A stretch of 64,000 nt of DNA from Variovorax sp. PAMC 28711 (GCF_001577265.1 NZ_CP014517.1:3198501-3262500); one strand, 5' to 3'; counted from the stretch's first letter, positions 19,968 through 29,670 are shown. The notes: a model not told the origin generated them from the sequence alone. Program-made: numbers and translations.

Positions 19968-19999
19968 AAAGCCCGCCTCGAAAGAGGCGGGCTTTTTTC
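19968..19999 (+). terminator. rho-independent terminator after the DEAD-box helicase gene
   Basis: GCCCGCCTC-gaaa-GAGGCGGGC followed by TTTTTT. A perfect 9-bp stem with a GAAA loop, 24 bp past the stop codon. Confidence 0.93.
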
Positions 20000-20111
20000 A
20001 TGGTTCACAGAGACGTGTTACCGCGGGCGCCGCTTAAAATGCAACAATAAGTACTACTGTGCTTGTCGAGCAGAAGTTGTAGAGCGCCATCCCGATCCAG
20101 GAAAGTTTTTG

Positions 20112-22061
20112 ATGAGTCTTCGTTATCGGCCAGAAATAGATGGCATGCGGGCAGTAGCGGTCATCGCCGTTATCTTGTACCACTTGAAAATTTCCTTGTC
20201 CGCCGGGTATTTTTTACCGGGCGGTTTTTTAGGAGTCGATGTCTTTTTTGTATTGTCGGGTTACCTGATCACCGGACTGATCCTGAAAGAGTTGAACGAA
20301 ACCAACACGTTCAGTTTCTCGAATTTCTATTCTCGCCGTGCGAGAAGGATTTTGCCGGCCTTGTTGTTGGTGATGATTTTCAGCATGCTGGTCGCGTGGA
20401 CGCAATTGCTGCCAACGGAACTCACCCGATTCGCAAAATCCCTAATTGCCGCACTCGCGTTTGTCAGCAATATTTTCTGGTTCTTCACCTTGGGTGAGTA
20501 CGGCGCCCAGTCGGGTCTTTTGCAGCCGTTTCTTCACACATGGAGTCTCTCCATCGAGGAGCAGTTCTATTTCATCTTCCCGCTGCTGCTGTTTGGCGTG
20601 CACAAATTTCGCGCCGGTCGCTGGACGAAGATCGTTCTTTACATACTTCTCGTATCGAGCTTTGTTGCGGCGCAAATCACGACGACCCATATTCACGCAT
20701 TTCTTTCTTTTTATTCTCCGGTCAGTCGAGCCTGGGAGATGCTGGCAGGCTCTTTGTTGGCGTATTTAGAGATCGCTCGGAAGCAAGGTAAGTTGAATAC
20801 ATATCGCATAGCGAAGTGCATTCCAGCTGCCAGCGTGGCGGTGCTGATTTATTCTTTTTCGACAATTTCTCTCGAAGCATCGAGCCACCCGGGGTTCACC
20901 ACGATTCCAGTGGTCCTCGCGTCATGTGCGCTGATCTGGTTCGCACAAAAGGGTGAACCGGTCACGCAATTGCTATCGTCAAAAGCCACCGTGTTTGTCG
21001 GCAAACTTTCTTACTCGCTTTATCTTTGGCACTTTCCGATCTTTGCCTTCGGAAGAATGCGGTTGGCAGGGGATCCCACCCTGCTTGACTACTCTGCCTG
21101 GCTCGCCTTGACTGCGACGCTTTCCTGGCTTGGCTATGCACTGGTGGAAAGGCCGTTTCGCCTCACCCTGTCCACCAAGGCGTTTGTTTCCGCCATCGTG
21201 GGCTCGTTGGTGGTCGTCGCCGCCTTTTCATTTGTCGTCATCCGTTACAACGGCTTTCCACAACGTCTTGCGGATGTTGCTTCGCTTTACGGCAAGAACG
21301 AAATCGACAATCAAAAGCTGGCTTATGAATCGACTTCGATCCTTCGCTCGCTGTCGCCCGGAGAAGTGATCGGTGATTGGAATGCCGGAACTGCCTCTCA
21401 ACATGAGCGAAACGACCTATGGTTCACACCACAGGCGCGCAAAAAAATCCTTGTGATCGGAAATTCGCACAGCAAGGACGTTTTCAACGCGCTTTACCAA
21501 AATAGAGAAGCGCTTGATGGTGTTGAAGTCGCACGCTTTGCATTGGCCCAGGACCTGCCTGACAATGAGTTTGAATGGCTGTACTCGTCGCCAAATTTTG
21601 CTGCTGCAGACATCATCATTTTCGCGCCGAAATACAACAGGCTGACAGTTTCAGCGTTGAGCAAAAAAGTCGAAGAGATCATGGGAAAAGGTAAAAAAGT
21701 CGTGCTGCTTGGCAACGCGGCAGAATTCACACCGCCCGGCACGCTCCCGGTTTTCGATTGGTATATCCGGCGCGAAAATCATGCAGCAGTGAAGACCGAA
21801 GTCGATCGACTGGCATTTCAGTATGAAGGCATCAAGGCGAAATCTTACAATCGCGAAATCGAACAAATTGCCAACAGCCATGGCATCCCGTATCTGGATC
21901 GCCGCAGTCTCATGTGCGACGATGCCAGCAAAGTATGCGAGGTGGTCACGCCGGACAACATGAAAGCGATGTTCGACGGCGATCACTGGACACTCGAAGG
22001 CGCGAAATTCTTTGGGGCGCGCATGATATCCAGATGGTTTCGATCGCCACCGTTTCTGTGA
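20112..22061 (+). CDS. OafA-like acyltransferase with C-terminal SGNH domain
   Basis: Membrane O-acyltransferase (acyltransferase-3 family) joined to a periplasmic SGNH hydrolase-like domain; relatives O-acetylate O-antigen or other surface glycans. Residues 4-350 open with RYRPEIDGMRAVAVIAVILYH and hold about ten membrane helices; SRRARRILPAL and HTWSLSIEEQFYFIFPLLL are family motifs. The tail has block I as VIGNSHSKDVFNAL near 452 and a closing DGDHWTLEGAKFF near 627. The coding sequence is clearly more AT-rich than its neighbours, with AAA/TTT/TTG codons common, so recent transfer is likely. ATG 20112 is preferred over a TTG one codon earlier. Confidence 0.92.
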   Translation: MSLRYRPEIDGMRAVAVIAVILYHLKISLSAGYFLPGGFLGVDVFFVLSGYLITGLILKELNETNTFSFSNFYSRRARRILPALLLVMIFSMLVAWTQLLPTELTRFAKSLIAALAFVSNIFWFFTLGEYGAQSGLLQPFLHTWSLSIEEQFYFIFPLLLFGVHKFRAGRWTKIVLYILLVSSFVAAQITTTHIHAFLSFYSPVSRAWEMLAGSLLAYLEIARKQGKLNTYRIAKCIPAASVAVLIYSFSTISLEASSHPGFTTIPVVLASCALIWFAQKGEPVTQLLSSKATVFVGKLSYSLYLWHFPIFAFGRMRLAGDPTLLDYSAWLALTATLSWLGYALVERPFRLTLSTKAFVSAIVGSLVVVAAFSFVVIRYNGFPQRLADVASLYGKNEIDNQKLAYESTSILRSLSPGEVIGDWNAGTASQHERNDLWFTPQARKKILVIGNSHSKDVFNALYQNREALDGVEVARFALAQDLPDNEFEWLYSSPNFAAADIIIFAPKYNRLTVSALSKKVEEIMGKGKKVVLLGNAAEFTPPGTLPVFDWYIRRENHAAVKTEVDRLAFQYEGIKAKSYNREIEQIANSHGIPYLDRRSLMCDDASKVCEVVTPDNMKAMFDGDHWTLEGAKFFGARMISRWFRSPPFL

Positions 22062-22471
22062 GATGCCCAAGTAAGCCGTTTTTGCAACGAGCCACCGTCG
22101 AAACAATGTATCGACATCAGGAAGCCGCGCAACGTAATGCACCAACCTTGGCATCCGTCCGTCGACGACGTGTTGGCAAGAAGTCGCTTCGAGCGCGGCC
22201 GATTGATTGACGGCAATCAGCATTCGATCGGCTGCTGCTTCCACACGTCGAGAGATGCGCCTGCCGTCGATGAACCCGGCCACCAATACCCTGAAGACCG
22301 AATCGCTGACCGGGGCACCTTCGCCATCGGCAGTGGCCACCAGCGGTTCTGAAACCCGGACATCGAAGTCATCGGGTGCGTAGTCGTGGTCATGAAATGG
22401 CGTCACGCCAATGACGCTGTCACGCCAGACAGCGCAATGCCAGCGCAAATAAAAAAGGCCCGCATTTTCAT
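22062..22471 (-). pseudogene. possible frameshifted small exported protein downstream of tRNA-Lys
   Basis: This stretch has no intact gene. On the minus strand ATG 22471, preceded by AAAGG, encodes a convincing signal peptide (KMRAFFICAGIALSGVTASLA) that stops at 22403. The adjacent frame stays open and coding-like for over 100 codons (GEGAPVSDSVFRVLVAGF, MPRLVHYVARLPDVD). Adding one base near 22407 would join them after the ASLA cleavage site. The 3' end is unclear because the second frame runs into the acyltransferase gene. The product is not recognised. The end given is only the edge of the acyltransferase gene. Confidence 0.3.
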
Positions 22472-22498
22472 GCAAGCCTTTGATACTTTGGTGTGGGG

Positions 22499-22574
22499 TG
22501 GTGGGCCCTGAGTGACTCGAACACTCGACCTACGGATTAAGAGTCCGCTGCTCTACCAACTGAGCTAAGAGCCC
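22499..22574 (-). tRNA. tRNA-Lys (anticodon CTT)
   Basis: A 76-nt cloverleaf read on the minus strand: acceptor GGGCTCT pairs with AGGGCCC, the D arm contains AGCTCAGTTGGTAGAGC, the anticodon loop is CTCTTAA (CTT at the centre) on a GCGGA/TCCGT stem, and the T arm contains GTTCGAGTC. CCA is encoded at the 3' end (TGG at 22499-22501 on the plus strand). Confidence 0.96.
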
Positions 22575-22681
22575 CTGTCTGACAAGCATCGCTGCTATCA
22601 GGCAATCCTTCGATTATAGCCCAGAAAATTCGCAAGTCTCAAGCGCCGAGGCTACGATGCGCTATCAAACAAGGAACGACC

Positions 22682-23389
22682 ATGATCGATGCAAACACGC
22701 GGCAGCACGTCGTGATGACGGGCGCAGCCGGCGCGCTGGGCCGCGCGGTGGCGCAGTATTTTCTGGATCAGGGCGCGCGCGTTGCGCTGCTCGACCACAG
22801 CGCGGAACACCTCGCCAGCACCTATCCGGGTCTGGACAATTCGCAACATCTGCTGATCGCTGCGGACGTCACTTCCGCCGATGCGGTGTCGGCAGCTGCA
22901 GCGCAGGTGCTGGCCGCCTTCAAGCATGTGGACACGCTCGTGCACATCGCCGGCGGCTTCGCGATGGGCGACGAAACCCATGCGCTCAGCCGTGCCGCGT
23001 GGGACCGGATGATGGACCTCAACGCCTGGTCGTTTGTCGCTGTCACACAAGCCTTCGTGCCGTCGATGGTCGCGCGAGAGACCGGCAGCGTGATCGCGGT
23101 CACCGCGAAGACCGCAACGCGTGGCGTGGCCGGCATGGCGGCGTACATCGCGTCGAAGAGCGCGTTGCAGCGCCTGGTCGAATCGATGGCGGCGGAGTTG
23201 GCGCCGCGCGGCATCCAGGTGAACAGCATCGCGCCCAGCGTCCTCGACACGCCGGCCAACCGGCAGGCCATGCCGGAAGCCAATCCGGCCGAGTGGGTGT
23301 CGACGGCTGTGGCCGCGCAGACCATCGGCTTCCTCGCGTCGCCCGCCGCGGCCGCGTTGCACGGACAGCACCTGGCACTTGACGCCTGA
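22682..23389 (+). CDS. short-chain dehydrogenase/reductase
   Basis: A 235-residue Rossmann-fold NAD(P) oxidoreductase of the SDR family. TGAAGALGRAVAQYF near residue 11 is the cofactor loop, LVHIAGGFAMGD near 90 the NNAG-equivalent, and YIASK near 155 the catalytic Tyr-x3-Lys. At the position where SDRs usually have the catalytic serine, 13-14 residues before the tyrosine, the sequence reads T-A (VTAKTA), so the active site is slightly atypical. The substrate is unknown. The esterase gene follows after 11 bp. Confidence 0.85.
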   Translation: MIDANTRQHVVMTGAAGALGRAVAQYFLDQGARVALLDHSAEHLASTYPGLDNSQHLLIAADVTSADAVSAAAAQVLAAFKHVDTLVHIAGGFAMGDETHALSRAAWDRMMDLNAWSFVAVTQAFVPSMVARETGSVIAVTAKTATRGVAGMAAYIASKSALQRLVESMAAELAPRGIQVNSIAPSVLDTPANRQAMPEANPAEWVSTAVAAQTIGFLASPAAAALHGQHLALDA

Positions 23390-23400
23390 AGGCAGACCCC

Positions 23401-24240
23401 ATGACGCTGAAAGATCCTGTCTGGCTGGACCGCATGTACAACAACCGCGCGCGCGTGCCGGAGCACCCGGCGTACTTCGCGCGTTGGGCAAGCGATTCGG
23501 TGCAAGTGAGGGCGACTGCACGTGCTTCGCTGGACGTGCGCTACGGCGATGGCGTGAACGAGACGCTCGACGTCTTTCCTGCCGATCGTCCGAAGGCGCC
23601 GGTGTTGCTGTTCATTCACGGGGGCTACTGGCGTTCGCTCGACAAGAGCGACCATTCGTTTCTGGCGCCCGCATTCACCCGGCAAGGTGTCTGCGTCGTG
23701 GTGCCGAACTACGCGCTGTGCCCCGGCGCACCCGGGCGTCCGGTGACGATTCCCGATATCGCGATGCAGATGGTCAAGGCGCTGGACTGGGTGGTCCGCC
23801 ACGCGGCGACTTATGGCGGCGACCCAGGCCGCATCACCGTCGCCGGCCACTCGGCCGGTGGCCATCTCGCCGCGATGCTGTTGAGCCTGCAGACCCGCCC
23901 GCCGCGCAACGCACTTTCGGTGTCGGGGCTCTTCGACCTGCGGCCGTTGATGCACACGCCATCCTTGCAGGGCGCACTTCAACTGACCGACGCCGATGCC
24001 CGCCGAGCCAGCCCCGCACTGTGGCCGGCGCCTCGGGGAGGGTGCCTCTACAGCGTGGTGGGCGGCAATGAAAGCGAGGAGTTCCTGCGGCACAACGCGC
24101 TCATTCGCAGAGCGTGGGGCGCGCGCGCAGTGCCGGTGTGCAAGGTGCTGCCCGGGCTCGACCACTTCAGCATCGTCGATGCGTTGGCTGAGCCGGCCCA
24201 CGCGTTGCATCGCCAGGCGATGCAGCTGCTCGAAGCGTGA
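23401..24240 (+). CDS. alpha/beta hydrolase (kynurenine formamidase/carboxylesterase-like)
   Basis: A 279-residue serine hydrolase. The oxyanion-hole motif HGGYW near residue 73 and the nucleophile elbow GHSAGGHLAAM near 150 define the hormone-sensitive-lipase/arylformamidase branch. A histidine in GLDHFSIVDAL near 258 is the likely catalytic base. The N-terminal LDRMYNNRARVPEHPAYFARW segment is typical of bacterial arylformamidase-like proteins that hydrolyse N-formylkynurenine or short esters. No tryptophan-degradation genes are nearby, so the substrate is uncertain. Convergent with guaC with no gap. Confidence 0.82.
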   Translation: MTLKDPVWLDRMYNNRARVPEHPAYFARWASDSVQVRATARASLDVRYGDGVNETLDVFPADRPKAPVLLFIHGGYWRSLDKSDHSFLAPAFTRQGVCVVVPNYALCPGAPGRPVTIPDIAMQMVKALDWVVRHAATYGGDPGRITVAGHSAGGHLAAMLLSLQTRPPRNALSVSGLFDLRPLMHTPSLQGALQLTDADARRASPALWPAPRGGCLYSVVGGNESEEFLRHNALIRRAWGARAVPVCKVLPGLDHFSIVDALAEPAHALHRQAMQLLEA

Positions 24241-25218
24241 TCACATCAGCAGGTGCTCGCCGTCGTTGGTGCCGCCCAGCGTCACGTAGTTCACCTTGCG
24301 GATGTCCATCAACTTCTTGCCGCCCGAGTAGCTGATCGAGCTCTGCACGTCCTGCTCCATCTCGATCAGCGTGTCCGCCAGTTTGCCCTTGATCGGCTCG
24401 AGGATGCGCTTGCCTTCGACGTGCTTGTACTCACCCTTGTTGAAGTCACTTGCCGAGCCGTAATACTCCTTGAAGAGTGCGCCGTCGACCTCCACGGTCT
24501 TGCCCGGCGACTCTTCGTGGCCTGCGAACAGCGAGCCGATCATCACCATGCTCGCGCCGAAGCGGATGCTCTTGGCGATGTCGCCATGGTCGCGAATTCC
24601 GCCGTCCGCAATGATCGGTTTGGTGGCCACGCGCGCACACCATTTGAGCGCGCTCAGCTGCCAGCCGCCGGTGCCGAAGCCCGTCTTGAGCTTGGTGATG
24701 CAGACCTTGCCCGGGCCGATGCCCACCTTGGTGGCATCGGCGCCCCAGTTCTCGAGATCGATCACCGCCTCCGGCGTGCCGACGTTGCCGGCGATCACGA
24801 ACGATTTCGGCAGCTTGTCCTTGAGGTAGCCGATCATGTTCTTCACGCTGTCCGCATGGCCATGCGCGATGTCGATCGTGATGTATTCAGGCACGAGGCT
24901 CTTGGCGACGAACTGGTCGACGGTGTCGTAGTCGGCTTTCTTGACGCCCAGCGAGATCGACGCGAACACACCCTTGCTTTGCATCGTCTCGACGAACGTC
25001 AGGTTGTCCAGGTCGAAGCGGTGCATCACATAGAAATAGCCGTTTTGCGCGAGCCACAGGCAGATGGTCTCGTCGACCACGGTCTTCATGTTGGCCGGCA
25101 CCACTGGCAGGCGAAAACTGCGGCCGCCGAGCGAGACGCTGGCGTCGCACTCTGAACGGCTTTCCACGCGGCACTTGCGTGGGAGCAAAAGAATGTTGTC
25201 GTAGTCGAAAATCTGCAT
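24241..25218 (-). CDS. guaC: GMP reductase
   Basis: NADPH-dependent conversion of GMP to IMP in purine salvage. The 325-residue TIM barrel begins [16 protein letters not shown]. The active-site loop is [11 protein letters not shown] near residue 177 with its cysteine, followed by the IMP-binding [20 protein letters not shown] near 216 and [12 protein letters not shown]. There is no CBS insert, which separates it from IMP dehydrogenase. The start is placed at the conserved MQIFDYD; an open extension of 24 codons upstream is not conserved-looking. Confidence 0.93.
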   Translation of the reverse strand: MQIFDYDNILLLPRKCRVESRSECDASVSLGGRSFRLPVVPANMKTVVDETICLWLAQNGYFYVMHRFDLDNLTFVETMQSKGVFASISLGVKKADYDTVDQFVAKSLVPEYITIDIAHGHADSVKNMIGYLKDKLPKSFVIAGNVGTPEAVIDLENWGADATKVGIGPGKVCITKLKTGFGTGGWQLSALKWCARVATKPIIADGGIRDHGDIAKSIRFGASMVMIGSLFAGHEESPGKTVEVDGALFKEYYGSASDFNKGEYKHVEGKRILEPIKGKLADTLIEMEQDVQSSISYSGGKKLMDIRKVNYVTLGGTNDGEHLLM

Positions 25219-25389
25219 GAACGAAGCTCCATTGATGATGAATGAGCGCTTGGTTCGGCCGGCTTTCCAGAAACGAAAAACCGGGCGCAAGAAACTTGGG
25301 CCCGGTGACTGATTTTACGCGGTCGCTTTCGCCGCGAAGCAATGGCCGTTCATATACCCCGCATACGCGCGGCTTTCTACAATCGACCG

Positions 25390-27786
25390 ATGTTCACCGA
25401 TACCGCGCCGCGCACCGACCTGCCACTGCTCCAGAACCTCAACCCGGAGCAACTCGCCGCAGTCACCTTGCCGGCCGGCAACGCGCTGATCCTGGCCGGG
25501 GCAGGCTCCGGCAAGACGCGGGTACTCACCACCCGCATCGCCTGGCTGCTGCAGACCGGCCAGGTCTCGCCCGGCGGCATCCTGGCCGTGACCTTCACCA
25601 ACAAGGCCGCCAAGGAAATGATGACGCGGCTGACGGCGATGCTGCCCGTCAACGTACGCGGCATGTGGATCGGCACCTTCCACGGTCTGTGCAACCGGCT
25701 CCTGCGCGCGCACTGGCGGCTCGCGAGCCTGCCGTCCACCTTCCAGATCCTCGACACGCAAGACCAGCTTTCGGCCATCAAGCGGCTCATGAAGCAGTAC
25801 AACGTCGACGATGAGCGCTTTCCCGCCAAGCAGACCCAGTGGTTCATCGCCGGCGCGAAAGAAGATGGCCTGCGTCCGAAGGATGTCGAGATTCGCAGCG
25901 ACGACGACCGCAAGAAGGTCGAGCTCTACCAGCTGTACGAAGAGCAATGCCAGCGCGAAGGCGTCGTCGATTTCGGCGAGCTCATGCTGCGCAGCTACGA
26001 ATTGCTGCGCGACAACGACCCGGTGCGCGAGCACTACCAGCGGCGTTTTCGCCATGTGCTGATCGACGAGTTCCAGGACACCAACCGTCTCCAGTACGCG
26101 TGGATCAAGATGCTGTCGGGCAACACGCGCGAGGGCCGTTTCGTGCCGGGCGACAGCAGCGTGATCGCGGTGGGCGACGACGATCAGAGCATCTATGCGT
26201 TCCGCGGTGCGCGCGTCGGCAACATGGCCGACTTCGTGCGCGAGTTCGCGGTGTCGCACCAGATCAAGCTGGAGCAGAACTACCGCAGCTACAGCAACAT
26301 CCTCGACTCCGCCAACGCGCTCATCAGCCACAACACCAAGCGGCTCGGCAAGAACCTGCGCACCGACCAGGGCCCCGGCGAGCCGGTGCGCGTCTACGAA
26401 TCGACCAGTGATTTCGCCGAGGCGCAATGGATGGTCGAGGAGATGCGCCAACTGGTGCGCGAAGGATTCGACCGCAAGGAAATGGCGGTGCTCTATCGCA
26501 GCAACGCGCAGAGCCGGGTCATCGAAACGGCGTTGTTCAACGCCTCGGTGCCGTACCGCGTGTACGGCGGACTGCGCTTTTTCGAGCGGGCCGAAATCAA
26601 GCACGCGCTGGCCTATCTGCGGCTGCTCGAGAACAAGGACGACGACACGAGCTTCCTGCGCATCGTCAACTTTCCGCCGCGCGGCATCGGTGCGCGCACC
26701 ATCGAGCAGTTGCAGGACGCCGCGCGCGCCTACGACAACGGAAAAGGCCGCTCGCTGCACGATGCGGTGCATGCCGTGCCGGGCAAGGCGGGTGCCAATC
26801 TCACCGGCTTCGTCGCGAAGATCGACGTGCTGCGCGAGCAGACGCAGAACATCTCGCTGCGGGAAATCATCGAACTGATCCTCGACCACAGCGGGCTCAT
26901 CGAGCACTACAAGGCCGACCGTGAAGGCGCCGACCGCATCGAGAATCTGGAAGAACTGGTCAACGCGGCGGAGAGCTTCGTCACGCAGGAAGGCTTCGGC
27001 CGCGATGCGGTGGCGTTGCCCATCGACGAGTTGCGCCAGTCGCCGGCGAGCCAGGGGCTGAACCCGAACCTGCCGGTGCTCGACGAAGCGATGGAACTCG
27101 CGCCCGATGCCGAGACCGGCGAAACGCTGAGTCCGCTCGCCGCGTTCCTGACGCACGCTGCGCTGGAGTCGGGCGACAATCAGGCGCAAGCCGGCCAAGA
27201 CGCCGTTCAATTGATGACGGTGCATGCCGCCAAGGGCCTCGAGTTCGACTGCGTCTTCATCACCGGCATGGAAGAGGGCCTCTTTCCGCACGAGAACGCG
27301 ATGAGCGACCACGAGAGCCTCGAGGAAGAGCGGCGCCTCATGTACGTGGCGATCACGCGTGCGCGCAAGCGGCTGTACATGAGCCATTCGCAGACCCGCA
27401 TGCTGCACGGCCAGACGCGCTACAACGTGAAGAGCCGCTTCTACGAAGAGCTGCCCGAAGGCGCGCTCAAGTGGCTGACGCCGAAGAACCAGGGCTTCGC
27501 GCCCTCGGCCTTCGGTTATGGCGGTGGCTACGCGACGTCGCGCCCGGGTGGCGGCGCTTCATCGTCGTATGCCAAAGACACCTTTGCCAGCCCGCCGGTG
27601 CCTCCGCAAAAGACGGCGCCTTCGCACGGCTTGCGGTCGGGCATGCAGGTGTTCCATAACAAGTTCGGGGAAGGCACGGTACTCGGCCTCGAAGGCACCG
27701 GCGACGACGCCCGGGCCCAGGTGAAGTTCGTGCGGCACGGCGTGAAGTGGCTGGCGCTCTCGGTGGCCAAACTCACGCCGGTCTGA
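25390..27786 (+). CDS. uvrD: UvrD/PcrA-type DNA helicase
   Basis: Superfamily 1A 3'-5' DNA helicase for nucleotide-excision and mismatch repair. 798 residues. Motif I is ILAGAGSGKTRVLTTRIAWL near 35; TFTNKAAKEM, FHGLCNRLLRAHW, LIDEFQDTN, VGDDDQSIYAFRGA, LEQNYRS, MTVHAAKGLEFDCVF and YVAITRARKRLYM follow in order. A C-terminal Tudor-like segment starts near GMQVFHNKFGEGTVLGLEG, as in UvrD/PcrA. ATG 25390 is used since upstream in-frame codons lack family similarity. Confidence 0.95.
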   Translation: MFTDTAPRTDLPLLQNLNPEQLAAVTLPAGNALILAGAGSGKTRVLTTRIAWLLQTGQVSPGGILAVTFTNKAAKEMMTRLTAMLPVNVRGMWIGTFHGLCNRLLRAHWRLASLPSTFQILDTQDQLSAIKRLMKQYNVDDERFPAKQTQWFIAGAKEDGLRPKDVEIRSDDDRKKVELYQLYEEQCQREGVVDFGELMLRSYELLRDNDPVREHYQRRFRHVLIDEFQDTNRLQYAWIKMLSGNTREGRFVPGDSSVIAVGDDDQSIYAFRGARVGNMADFVREFAVSHQIKLEQNYRSYSNILDSANALISHNTKRLGKNLRTDQGPGEPVRVYESTSDFAEAQWMVEEMRQLVREGFDRKEMAVLYRSNAQSRVIETALFNASVPYRVYGGLRFFERAEIKHALAYLRLLENKDDDTSFLRIVNFPPRGIGARTIEQLQDAARAYDNGKGRSLHDAVHAVPGKAGANLTGFVAKIDVLREQTQNISLREIIELILDHSGLIEHYKADREGADRIENLEELVNAAESFVTQEGFGRDAVALPIDELRQSPASQGLNPNLPVLDEAMELAPDAETGETLSPLAAFLTHAALESGDNQAQAGQDAVQLMTVHAAKGLEFDCVFITGMEEGLFPHENAMSDHESLEEERRLMYVAITRARKRLYMSHSQTRMLHGQTRYNVKSRFYEELPEGALKWLTPKNQGFAPSAFGYGGGYATSRPGGGASSSYAKDTFASPPVPPQKTAPSHGLRSGMQVFHNKFGEGTVLGLEGTGDDARAQVKFVRHGVKWLALSVAKLTPV

Positions 27787-27800
27787 GCGGCGCGCCGCTC
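27785..27800. repeat. perfect 16-bp palindrome between convergent genes
   Basis: GAGCGGCG joined directly to CGCCGCTC overlaps the uvrD stop codon and precedes the end of the BPSS1780-type gene. It could fold as a bidirectional terminator stem, but no T tract follows on either side. Confidence 0.5.
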
Positions 27801-27806
27801 GGGCGC

Positions 27807-28604
27807 CTACTCCGCGTCGAAGCTGTCGCGGAAGGTGAACCAGGTCGAGCTGAGCGACATGGCGGCGAGGATGAGGGCGCTGCCCACCATCAGGGCACTG
27901 CCGATGGCCGAGGCGCCATCACCCAGCGCGCCGACGCTGACCAACACGGTCGCCAGCAGGCCGAGCGCGATGCCGGCGAGCATGAACACGCCGAACCACG
28001 ACAAACCGAACATGGCATAGGCGGTGAAGTTGCGGAACAGCGCAATCACGCTGAAGAACAGGCTCTTGACGGGTTCGACGTGGTGCCAGTGGATCAACGC
28101 CGGCGCGTGCCACATCGCGAGCGATAGCGGCAGGTTCAGCGCCATCACCAGCAGACGGGCCGTCTGGAAGTCCGAACTGCCCATCACCTCGGGCGTCAGG
28201 TCGGCATCGAACAGATAGGCCTTGGCCAGCTGGCCACCATCGATCAGCGCCGAGAGCGCGATCGCGACCACGAAATACACGGCATAGATCACGCCCAGCG
28301 TCACCATGGGTCGCCATTGCGCGCGCATGGCGCCGAATGCGGCCATGAACATGGCCGGCGCGGTCGGCTTGTCGGTGGCGTTGTCGTGCGCGACCGCGGT
28401 CGCGACCATCAGGCCCAGCGTCATGAAGGGCAGCAGGATGGGCGCGACGATGCTGCCGAGCAGAGGGATCTGCGACACGATCGAGATCACCGCCATGAAA
28501 AAGAAGAACAACGACACGAAGGCCAGCGGCTGACGCCAGAAGGTCCGCAGTCCGAGGCGGACCCATTCGACGCCGGTTTTCGCCGGCACGATGTGAAGTT
28601 TCAT
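27807..28604 (-). CDS. BPSS1780 family membrane protein
   Basis: A 265-residue inner-membrane protein with about six hydrophobic segments. It opens with the family-specific VPAKTGVEWVRLGLRTFWRQP, followed by a phenylalanine-rich first helix and the ILLPFMTLGLMVATAVAHDN segment. Members are widespread in Burkholderiales and have no assigned function. It lies 10 bp downstream of thrB on the same strand. Confidence 0.85.
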   Translation of the reverse strand: MKLHIVPAKTGVEWVRLGLRTFWRQPLAFVSLFFFFMAVISIVSQIPLLGSIVAPILLPFMTLGLMVATAVAHDNATDKPTAPAMFMAAFGAMRAQWRPMVTLGVIYAVYFVVAIALSALIDGGQLAKAYLFDADLTPEVMGSSDFQTARLLVMALNLPLSLAMWHAPALIHWHHVEPVKSLFFSVIALFRNFTAYAMFGLSWFGVFMLAGIALGLLATVLVSVGALGDGASAIGSALMVGSALILAAMSLSSTWFTFRDSFDAE

Positions 28605-28614
28605 GGTTTGGATG

Positions 28615-29670
28615 TCAGGCGGCGACCGGCTCGGGCGCAGGGGAGGTCACGGCGTATGGGGCGGGGGCGCGTGCGCGTTCGCGCAGCACACGTTCGAAAT
28701 GGGCGGGATCATGGGCCTTGAGCATGCTGGCTTCGCGTGGCAGGTGGAAGTCCCACAGCCTCGAAATCCAGAAACGCAGCGCTGCGGCCCGCAACAAGGC
28801 GGGCAACAGTGCGCGTTCGGCGCCGGTGAGCGGGCGCACCGCCGTGTAGGCATCGAGCAGGGCATCGGCGCGCGGTGCGTCGTGGCGGCCGCTCTCCAGG
28901 TCGATGGCCCAGTCGTTCAGGCACACCGAGAGGTCGAAGAGCCAGGTGTCGGTGCCGGCGAAGTAGAAGTCGAAGACGCCGGTGAGCCGCGGCGCGGCGC
29001 CTTCGGCGTCGGTCGCGAACATGGCGTTGTCGCGAAACAGGTCGGCATGCACCGGCCCGCGCGGCAAGGCCGCATAAGCCGACGATTCGGCCACATGGTT
29101 CTGGTAGGCGAGTTCGCTTCGCAGCAACGCCGACTGGGCATCTTCCAGGTAGGGCAGCACCACCGGCGCGGTGTCGTTCCACCACGCCAGGCCGCGCAGG
29201 TTCGGCTGGATGCGGGGAAAGTCGCGGCCGGCCAGATGCATTTGCGCGAGCATGCGGCCGAGCTCGGCACAGTGCGCGGCAGTCGGCGCGAGCACGCTTT
29301 GGCCGGCAAGCTTCTGCACCACCGCTGCCGGCTTGCCCGCGACCGTGTGCAGCAGCTCGCAGGACGCCTGCGTAGCGATCACGTCGAGCACGTGGGCGGT
29401 GGCTGGCGGGGCTTGCGGATCGGCTGCAGGCGCCGGCACCGGAATGCCGCGCTCCGCCAGGTGCTTCATCAGGCAGAGGTAATAGGGCAGCTGTTCGAAG
29501 CCCAGGCGCTCGAACACCGTCAGCACGAACTCACCTTGCTCGGTGGTCGCGAAGTAGTTGGTGTTCTCGATGCCGCCCTCGATGCCGCGCAATGCGGTGA
29601 GTGCACCCAGGCCGAGTCGCTGGACGAGCGCGTTCGCTTCGTCGAAGCCGACTTCCGTGTAGACCGCCAC
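28615..29670 (-). CDS. thrB: homoserine kinase (ThrB, APH-fold type)
   Basis: Phosphorylates homoserine in threonine synthesis. This is the aminoglycoside-phosphotransferase-fold type used by many beta- and gammaproteobacteria instead of the GHMP kinase. The 351 residues include LRGIEGGIENTNYFA near 27, the catalytic loop GPVHADLFRDNAMF near 206 and GVFDFYFAGTDTWLFDLSV near 230, matching the HxDxxxxN and DFD pattern. The tail contains RFWISRLWDFH. It lies between DUF2782 and the BPSS1780-type gene. Confidence 0.94.
   Translation of the reverse strand: MAVYTEVGFDEANALVQRLGLGALTALRGIEGGIENTNYFATTEQGEFVLTVFERLGFEQLPYYLCLMKHLAERGIPVPAPAADPQAPPATAHVLDVIATQASCELLHTVAGKPAAVVQKLAGQSVLAPTAAHCAELGRMLAQMHLAGRDFPRIQPNLRGLAWWNDTAPVVLPYLEDAQSALLRSELAYQNHVAESSAYAALPRGPVHADLFRDNAMFATDAEGAAPRLTGVFDFYFAGTDTWLFDLSVCLNDWAIDLESGRHDAPRADALLDAYTAVRPLTGAERALLPALLRAAALRFWISRLWDFHLPREASMLKAHDPAHFERVLRERARAPAPYAVTSPAPEPVAA

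Noticed and set aside
20000..22574. An integrase-type island at tRNA-Lys
   Set aside because: No integrase gene and no second copy of the tRNA 3' end near the helicase terminator are visible; only composition supports transfer.
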